A stretch of 11,459 nt of DNA, taken from Oscillospiraceae bacterium (lineage in GTDB: Bacteria > Bacillota > Clostridia > Oscillospirales > Oscillospiraceae). Location of the stretch: positions 1-11,459 of the forward strand of contig JAJQHT010000127.1 in assembly GCA_021199595.1 (NCBI GenBank), given 5' to 3'. A program made the translations under genes and the position numbers. The first letter of the stretch is position 1; each line of letters starts with the position of its first letter. The notes under the pieces were generated by a model. The model saw only the letters and a program-made list of their open reading frames with translations, had not been told where the DNA came from and made no database searches. Shown piece after piece: positions 7,362-11,459 of this stretch.

Positions 7362-8537
7362 TTGGAAAAAGAGAAGAAAAACATAAGCAAACCCGCCCTC
7401 CCCTGTCCTCACGCCAAAAAATGCGGGGGCTGTCAGCTTCAAAACATGGACTACCCCCAGCAGCTTGCCTGGAAGGAAAACCGCGTCCGGCGGCTTATCG
7501 GGCGCTTCGGCCCCGTGCGGCCCATCGTGGGTATGGAATCGCCCTACCACTACCGCAACAAGGTGCAGGCCGCCTTCGGCCTGGACGGACGGCAGCGCAT
7601 CATATCCGGGGTGTATCAGTCCGCCAGTCACCGCATCGTGCCGGTGGACAGCTGCATGATTGAGGACAAGACAGCGGACAAAATCATTGTGACCATTCGG
7701 GGCATGATGCCGTCCTTCCATATGCTCGCCTATGATGAGCGGACAGGCACCGGCTTTCTCCGTCATGTGCTGGTGAAGCGGGGCTTCGCCACCGGGCAGG
7801 TCATGGTCGTCCTGGTGGCCGCCAGCCCTATTTTCAAGCTGCAAAAGCCCTTTGTGAAAAAGCTGCTGGAGCTGCACCCGGAGATTACTACCATCGTTTT
7901 GAACGTAAACGACAAATTCACGCCCCTGGTGCTGGGCCAACGGGAAAAGATTCTGTATGGCAAGGGCTACATTGAGGATGTTCTCTGCGGGAAGACATTC
8001 CGCATTTCGCCCCGGAGCTTTTACCAGATAAATCCCGTCCAGACCGAGGTTTTATATAGTACCGCCATAGGCATGGCAGGTCTGACCGGACGGGAAACGG
8101 TGCTGGATGCCTACTGCGGCACCGGCACCATCGCGCTGATTGCTAGCGGCCAGGCCAAGCAGGTGCTGGGCGTGGAGCTAAACCGGGACACCGTGCGGGA
8201 CGCTATTGCGAACGCCAGGCAGAACGGCGTGACAAACTGCTGGTTCACCGCCGCCGACGCCGGAGAATACATGGAGGACATGGCCGCCCATCATGACCGC
8301 CCGGACGTGGTATTTATGGATCCGCCCCGCGCCGGCAGCGACGAAAAATTCCTTCGCTCCCTTCTCCGCCGCTCTCCGCCCAGGGTCATCTATATCTCCT
8401 GCAATCCCGAAACTCTCGCCCGCGACCTGGAAATCCTCCAGTCCGGCGGCTATAAGCTGGAAGCCGCCCAGCCGGTTGATATGTTCCCGTGGACAAGCCA
8501 TTGTGAAACAGCCTGCGCCTTAAGCCGCATAAAATAG
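7362..8537 (+). CDS. rlmD: 23S rRNA (uracil-5-)-methyltransferase, RlmD/RumA family
   Basis: SAM-dependent m5U methyltransferase acting on 23S rRNA (U1939 in E. coli; Firmicutes homologues can modify U747 as well). 391 residues. The N-terminus carries the 4Fe-4S ligands C15, C21, C24 (CPHAKKCGGCQLQ) and C98 (PVDSCMIED). The TRAM domain found at the front of longer family members is absent. The SAM site VLDAYCGTGTIAL lies near residue 247, followed by GVELNRDTV and MDPPRAGSD. The catalytic Cys347 sits in ISCNPETLARDL, and the C-terminal MFPWTSHCE carries the likely base Glu382. The start is TTG at 7362, set by GGAAGGAG (7348-7355) with 6-nt spacing; no in-frame ATG precedes the Fe-S motif. The gene is transcribed away from the pseudouridine synthase gene and ends before a strong terminator. 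It could also be called RlmCD, since specificity is not readable from sequence. Confidence 0.93.
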   Translation: MEKEKKNISKPALPCPHAKKCGGCQLQNMDYPQQLAWKENRVRRLIGRFGPVRPIVGMESPYHYRNKVQAAFGLDGRQRIISGVYQSASHRIVPVDSCMIEDKTADKIIVTIRGMMPSFHMLAYDERTGTGFLRHVLVKRGFATGQVMVVLVAASPIFKLQKPFVKKLLELHPEITTIVLNVNDKFTPLVLGQREKILYGKGYIEDVLCGKTFRISPRSFYQINPVQTEVLYSTAIGMAGLTGRETVLDAYCGTGTIALIASGQAKQVLGVELNRDTVRDAIANARQNGVTNCWFTAADAGEYMEDMAAHHDRPDVVFMDPPRAGSDEKFLRSLLRRSPPRVIYISCNPETLARDLEILQSGGYKLEAAQPVDMFPWTSHCETACALSRIK

Positions 8538-8603
8538 GGGCTTTCAAGGGTTCAGGCCGTCTTAAAAGGGTACTTCTGCCACTCCAAAACTGTTAAACAG
8601 AAG

Positions 8604-8647
8604 AAGAGGGCTGAACACGCTGAGCTTTTGTGTGTTCGGCTCTTTTT
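8604..8647 (+). terminator. Strong rho-independent terminator after rlmD
   Basis: A stem of about 13-15 bp (8604-8618 with 8632-8646, including GCTGAACAC pairing with GTGTTCGGC and a few G-U pairs) has a 13-nt loop and runs into TTTTT (8643-8647). It lies about 65 nt past the rlmD stop. The rest of the 280-nt gap to the next gene (8538-8817) is AT-rich and holds the next promoter; no other gene was seen there. Confidence 0.85.
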
Positions 8648-8744
8648 CCGTCTATCAGGAAAAATCCCGCTAGTGCTTTTCTTGTCTTTGAAATAATTTT
8701 CGCTAAGATATTGAGAATTTTCGTTTTAAACTAGGCAAAACATA

Positions 8745-8773
8745 TTGACTTCTTTGCACCGATATATTAAAAT
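8745..8773 (+). promoter_or_regulatory. Promoter of the accessory HTH/GNAT/HNH stretch
   Basis: TTGACT (8745-8750), a 17-nt spacer and TAAAAT (8768-8773), with a second overlapping TATAAT (8774-8779 region) immediately after. The predicted start is near 8780, about 38 nt before the HTH gene. The small regulator downstream is a natural candidate to act here, but no clear operator palindrome was found. Confidence 0.7.
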
Positions 8774-8817
8774 ATAATCATCCGTATAGAACACTTTAAA
8801 ACAGAGGTACGGAAAAT

Positions 8818-9030
8818 ATGAGAATAAGTTATAAAAAGTTATGGTTGATGCTTGTAGAGAAAGAAATCTCTCCTGCTACACTTCGTAAGGATTTGAATAT
8901 AGCTACGGGAACGATGACAAAGCTGCGCCGCAATGAAGAAGTTGCACTGTCAGTTCTGCTGCGCATTTGCGAATATCTGGACTGTAACATTGGAGATATA
9001 TGTAATGCGGTGCGAACAGACTCTGAATAA
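8818..9030 (+). CDS. Small XRE/Cro-type HTH transcriptional regulator
   Basis: 70-residue single-domain DNA-binding protein. The sequence fits the small Cro/CI-like family that begins MxISYKKLW and ends in a conserved LDCNIGDI. Here it reads MRISYKKLWLMLVEKEISPATLRKDLNIATGTMTKLRRNEE, with the predicted helix-turn-helix around residues 18-42 and LLRICEYLDCNIGDIC at 47-62. It has no ligand-binding or dimerisation extension. The Shine-Dalgarno is weak (AGAGG/ACGGAAA). It is the first gene of an AT-rich accessory stretch and probably autoregulates or sets expression of the downstream genes. Regulators of this type are often found beside restriction-modification genes and mobile elements, which is context only. 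Confidence 0.9.
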   Translation: MRISYKKLWLMLVEKEISPATLRKDLNIATGTMTKLRRNEEVALSVLLRICEYLDCNIGDICNAVRTDSE

Positions 9031-9070
9031 GAACGGTTTTATACAGCATTTTTGAGGGTAGGGCAGCAAC

Positions 9071-9220
9071 ATGGCGTTTTGCAGTAATTGTGACACAGAA
9101 CTTGCAAAGACGCTTGACATTATTGTCAGCAACAAAACTAAAAGCGCTTGGAAACGTCAGATGGAGGAAGCTACATTTGATGAAATAGCTCTTTTTCTCA
9201 CAGCGATGGAGGATGATTAA
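9071..9220 (+). CDS. Small hypothetical protein, 49 residues
   Basis: Short ORF from the ATG at 9071 to TAA. It begins MAFCSNCDTELAKTLDII, with a CxxC pair (C4, C7), and ends in an acidic helix-like DEIALFLTAMEDD. A weak TAGGG motif lies 7 nt upstream. It sits 40 nt after the HTH gene and in the same direction as the rest of the stretch. It could be a genuine small protein, possibly metal-binding through CxxC, or the remnant of a larger gene. I recognise no family. Confidence 0.45.
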   Translation: MAFCSNCDTELAKTLDIIVSNKTKSAWKRQMEEATFDEIALFLTAMEDD

Positions 9221-9258
9221 GGGTCTTGATTATTATGATTTAAGAAAAGGAAATTATT

Positions 9259-9285
9259 AAAAATGGCAATATGAAAAATGGCAAT
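9259..9285 (+). repeat. 12-bp direct repeat duplicating the GNAT start codon
   Basis: AAAAATGGCAAT occurs at 9259-9270 and again at 9274-9285 (15-nt period). Each copy contains an in-frame ATG (9263 and 9278), and a TGA stop at 9272-9274 lies between them in the same frame. The nearest purine-rich site, AAAAGGA (9245-9251), is positioned for the first ATG and not for the second. Confidence 0.85.
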
Positions 9286-9694
9286 GGAGGATATTATTGC
9301 TGTTGGGGAAATATATACACAAGCATTTAATCATCAACCGGAGTCAATCAGATTTTATAAATTGGAGCCATATGTCCAGTTCTGTATGGACGAAGGGTAT
9401 GCTTTCATTGTGGAAGATGACGGTAAAATTGAAGGCTTTATCATTGGATATGAGAAGCCCAGTATGTTTAATGGAAAAAATGCGTACATAGAATTATTAG
9501 CAGTGCGTCCAGAGGCTCAACACCAGGGTAATGCCAAAAGGCTGATAGATCGGTTCACTGAGTCAGCACAGGCTAAAGGCATTAAAGAAATTTCCATATC
9601 GACTGAGTGTTATAAGGATGCTTATTTGATTTACCGTCATCTTGGATTTTGGGACACTCAAAGTGATTTACGAACCTTGTTCAAAAGGGTATAG
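9278..9694 (+). CDS. GNAT-family N-acetyltransferase
   Basis: 138-residue acetyl-CoA-dependent acetyltransferase; the substrate is unknown. Motifs seen: N-terminal MEDIIAVGEIYTQAF (3-17), the core strand YIELLAVRPE (70-79), the acetyl-CoA pyrophosphate-binding turn QHQGNA (81-86; family Q/RxxGxG/A) and the C-terminal AYLIYRHLGF (115-124) typical of GNAT motif B. The protein is complete except that its first beta-strand is short. The in-frame ATG at 9263 would add MAI and then hit TGA (9272-9274), while the ATG at 9278 is 27 nt from the purine-rich site. Translation from 9278 (or 9284) is therefore likely weak or dependent on reinitiation. It lies 28 nt upstream of the HNH gene on the same strand. 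It could be a solo resistance-type or metabolic acetyltransferase. Confidence 0.85.
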   Translation: MAMEDIIAVGEIYTQAFNHQPESIRFYKLEPYVQFCMDEGYAFIVEDDGKIEGFIIGYEKPSMFNGKNAYIELLAVRPEAQHQGNAKRLIDRFTESAQAKGIKEISISTECYKDAYLIYRHLGFWDTQSDLRTLFKRV

Positions 9695-9721
9695 CCAACA
9701 GACTGTAAAGGAGCCATCCCA

Positions 9722-10744
9722 ATGGAGATTGATAGAATTAAATTAAAATATACACTGGATCAATTTGTATCTTTCGTAAATTTTATGGATCAGGCGAAGA
9801 ACGCGTCCGTAAGTTTTTCAGAGAATTCCGGGTTTTTAGGTAATGAGGAATATTATAAAACACGCGCTGCGACAAATGCATGGGGTGTCCTCAAATCAAA
9901 AAAATGGGATGAACGATGGATTGGAAGTGGAAAAATTGCTGAATGTGCTATTTCAGCAATGAAGTGTGCTAAAAACCTTGTCCACTATAATCAAAAGACA
10001 AAATTTATAAATTGCCTCGACCCAGCCCATCCCAAATATAAAGCAGATGGAGAAAAAGTTCTTTATCACATATATCGGGGAAATGACGATCAAAAAGCGT
10101 TTGAAGAAGCTGTAGATACTTTTGGCGGCAATTATGATACCATTGCGTACTTGTTTTTTATAAAAAATCCGGGAAGATATTTGCCTATCAGATCTTCATT
10201 ATTGGAAGCAAGCTTTCAGAGATTAGGACTATCTTTTAAGACTTCCGGTTTATGCAACTGGGTCAATTATTCAGAGTACAATGGCTTGATCGCAGAAATT
10301 AGGGATGAAATGCAGAGGGCCGCACTGGTTGAATATCCAGAGGAAGTCCGCTTGATAGATGCACACTCTTTCCTGTGGATTATTCAAGAAAAACGATTTG
10401 ATGATTGGGTCAACAAGTATGGCTCTGAACTTGAAATACGTTTGGAACGACTTCCGAAAAAATACTTTACACAATCATTTGCATACGCCCGAAGTGAGGA
10501 AGTAAAAAAGGAAACTAAGATAAGAGCGCAAGGAATGTGCCAGCTCTGTGGCAATGCGGCTCCTTTTAAGGGCAAAGACGGAGAAGCCTATCTTGAGGTT
10601 CATCATGTGGTTTGGCTTTCAAGAGGTGGCTCAGATAGTCTCGACAATACAGTTGCGCTTTGCCCAAATTGTCATGCCAGGATGCACATCCTTGATACCC
10701 AAGAAGACATTGACCAGCTAAAGAGGTGTATGAATGGCCGATAG
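9722..10744 (+). CDS. HNH endonuclease-domain protein with unrecognised N-terminal region
   Basis: 340-residue protein. The C-terminal ~75 residues are a zinc-stabilised HNH nuclease domain: C273-x2-C276, the H294-H295 pair (EVHHVVWLSRGGSD), N309, then C314-x2-C317-H318 and H322 (LCPNCHARMH). All core catalytic and zinc residues are present, so it is predicted to be active on DNA. Residues 1-250 are not a family I can name; a notable segment is AYLFFIKNPGRYLPIR (142-157), followed by CNWVNYSEYNGLI (178-190). This part may recognise DNA or a modified base. A clear AAAGGAG (9707-9713) lies 8 nt before the ATG, the best ribosome binding site in the stretch. No DNA methyltransferase is present in the window, so if this is a restriction enzyme, a modification-dependent (type IV-like, McrA-style) role fits better than a type II pair. 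The role is inference. Confidence 0.88.
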   Translation: MEIDRIKLKYTLDQFVSFVNFMDQAKNASVSFSENSGFLGNEEYYKTRAATNAWGVLKSKKWDERWIGSGKIAECAISAMKCAKNLVHYNQKTKFINCLDPAHPKYKADGEKVLYHIYRGNDDQKAFEEAVDTFGGNYDTIAYLFFIKNPGRYLPIRSSLLEASFQRLGLSFKTSGLCNWVNYSEYNGLIAEIRDEMQRAALVEYPEEVRLIDAHSFLWIIQEKRFDDWVNKYGSELEIRLERLPKKYFTQSFAYARSEEVKKETKIRAQGMCQLCGNAAPFKGKDGEAYLEVHHVVWLSRGGSDSLDNTVALCPNCHARMHILDTQEDIDQLKRCMNGR

Positions 10745-10770
10745 CTGATAGCTTGGTACGGAAAAATGAT

Positions 10771-10857
10771 ATGTCACAATGGGCCAATGCTGATACGATA
10801 GCAGATCTGAAAGGCTTATTTGCAAATACGATACCGCCTATTCCACCCCAGTCTTGA
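10771..10857 (+). CDS. Possible tiny ORF, 28 residues, or gene remnant
   Basis: ATG-TGA ORF starting MSQWANADTIADLKGLF and ending in a proline-rich PPIPPQS, 26 nt after the HNH gene and just before the terminator. No convincing ribosome binding site is present. It could be noise or a leftover of a decayed gene. Apart from this, the 388-nt gap (10745-11132) holds only the terminator, the next promoter and a short GC-rich patch. Confidence 0.2.
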   Translation: MSQWANADTIADLKGLFANTIPPIPPQS

Positions 10858-10870
10858 TTTTGAAATATCC

Positions 10871-10916
10871 AAAAACTTCCATATAGGATGGCGTTTATTC
10901 CTACATGGAAGTTTTT
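10871..10916 (+). terminator. Long hairpin terminator closing the accessory stretch
   Basis: AAAAACTTCCAT (10871-10882) pairs perfectly with ATGGAAGTTTTT (10905-10916). After one A-C mismatch, TAGGA pairs with TCCTA around a 10-nt loop. The stem totals 17 bp with A and T runs at the ends, so it could terminate transcription in both directions. It lies about 125 nt past the HNH stop. Confidence 0.85.
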
Positions 10917-11047
10917 GTAAGTCACAGCGAGGGATTATTCCCGCGCCGCGTTTAAGTTACCCCATTAAACCGCGCCCCAAATGACCGTCGGCGTGCGTTC
11001 GTCACAACTTGTTTTCAAAAACTTAATAATATAGTCTCAAAAACCGG

Positions 11048-11076
11048 TTGACAGGCTACAATAAACCTGCTATGAT
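11048..11076 (+). promoter_or_regulatory. Sigma-A-type promoter of the degV-family gene
   Basis: A perfect TTGACA (11048-11053), an exact 17-nt spacer and TATGAT (11071-11076). The predicted start near 11083 gives a leader of about 50 nt before the ATG at 11133. Confidence 0.85.
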
Positions 11077-11132
11077 TGCGTTATCTGGTTTTAAAAAACA
11101 GGTAATGCCATTTTGAATGGGAGGTTTTGCCA

Positions 11133-11459
11133 ATGAAACGCAGAATCGTGTCTGATTCCTCCGCCAATATGCTGACATTGGAGGGGATGGATTTTGCCTC
11201 TGTCCCGCTGAAAATCATTGCGGGAGAGCGGGAATACGTGGACGACGAAAGCCTCGATTTATCTGGAATGCTTGACTATCTCCAGGACTACAAGGGCAAA
11301 TCAGGCACCTCCTGTCCCAACGTGGCGGACTGGCTGGACGCCTTCCAGGGCGCGGACGAAATCTTTGCCCTCACCATCACAAGCTCCCTGTCCGGCAGTT
11401 ATTCCATGGCGGTGCAGGCCCAGACGGAATATCATGAGCTTTTTCCACAGGCCAAGGTC
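11133..11459 (+). CDS. DegV-family fatty-acid-binding protein, C-terminus beyond window
   Basis: The first 109 residues of a DegV/FakB-type protein. The family is about 280 residues, so more than half is outside the window. These proteins bind a fatty acid in a deep pocket and, as FakB, present it to the FakA kinase for phosphorylation and incorporation into phospholipids. Seen: N-terminal KRRIVSDSSANM, the SGTSCPN segment (57-63) matching the family's conserved GTSQPS-like ligand loop, and the TITSSLSGSYSMA stretch (81-93), a hallmark of the family. GGGAGG (11119-11124) lies 8 nt before the ATG. It has its own promoter and GC-rich codon use like the conserved genes to the left, in contrast to the AT-rich stretch before it. 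Whether it is a true FakB cannot be judged from this part. Confidence 0.92.
   Translation, partial: MKRRIVSDSSANMLTLEGMDFASVPLKIIAGEREYVDDESLDLSGMLDYLQDYKGKSGTSCPNVADWLDAFQGADEIFALTITSSLSGSYSMAVQAQTEYHELFPQAKV

Noticed and set aside
7265..7390. Longer pseudouridine synthase starting at 7390
   Set aside because: The extra 42 residues (MLMFFFSFSKGDS...) do not belong to the family, overlap the rlmD start and lie upstream of the predicted promoter start near 7301.
8573..8603. CTTCTG/CAGAAG inverted repeat before the rlmD terminator
   Set aside because: Only 6 bp with a 19-nt gap and overlapped by the much stronger terminator stem; it is likely chance.
9263..9280. TGA read as an amino acid in the GNAT gene
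   Set aside because: rpsG in the same window ends with TGA at its normal place, and no selenocysteine element or recoding signal is visible. A duplication or point mutation is simpler.
10940..10978. Possible GC-rich inverted repeat or attachment site after the cassette
   Set aside because: TTTAA/TTAAA arms with CGCG extensions pair only with a bulge, and no matching copy was seen at the left boundary near 8540-8650. It is too weak to call.

Overview
The window looks like a chromosomal segment of a fairly GC-rich Clostridia-type Firmicute, probably an Oscillospiraceae-like gut bacterium. The reasons are the Gram-positive-length ribosomal protein S12 with its own sigma-A-type promoter, strong AGGAGG-type ribosome binding sites, the family types of the RluA-like, RlmD/RumA-like and DegV proteins, and a large acidic secreted protein of a kind common in gut clostridia. 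The placement is inference from protein style; no 16S rRNA gene or other taxonomic marker is present.

Layout. Positions 1-3064 (minus strand) carry the streptomycin operon, rpsL-rpsG-fusA, with fusA cut by the left edge about 20 codons before its end. A consensus promoter with an A/T-rich upstream tract drives it. Behind this promoter, on the same strand, lies a 1032-residue secreted protein (3282-6380). It has a signal peptide, a Ser/Gly/Glu linker and a predicted parallel beta-helix. Next come an RluA-family pseudouridine synthase (6596-7264, minus) and a divergent RlmD-like 23S rRNA m5U methyltransferase (7362-8537, plus, TTG start). These two RNA-modification genes share a short intergenic region whose two promoters point at each other and whose predicted start sites nearly coincide.

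A strong terminator after rlmD (8604-8647) opens a visibly AT-richer accessory stretch, about 8650-10920. It has its own promoter, a small XRE-type regulator, a 49-codon ORF of unknown function, a GNAT acetyltransferase with a disturbed start region, and a 340-residue protein with a C-terminal HNH nuclease domain and an N-terminal region I do not recognise. A long hairpin terminator (10871-10916) closes it. Composition returns to GC-rich with a DegV-family fatty-acid-binding protein (11133 to the right edge) under its own promoter.

How the genes fit together. Translation and ribosome-modification genes form the conserved backbone (S12, S7, EF-G, pseudouridine synthase, RlmD). The HTH/GNAT/HNH stretch is the best candidate for an unusual system: a compact regulated cassette with a metal-dependent nuclease and no visible DNA methyltransferase. 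That would fit a modification-dependent restriction or other defence role, but no defence function is shown directly. No tRNA, rRNA, CRISPR array, insertion sequence or transposase was seen.
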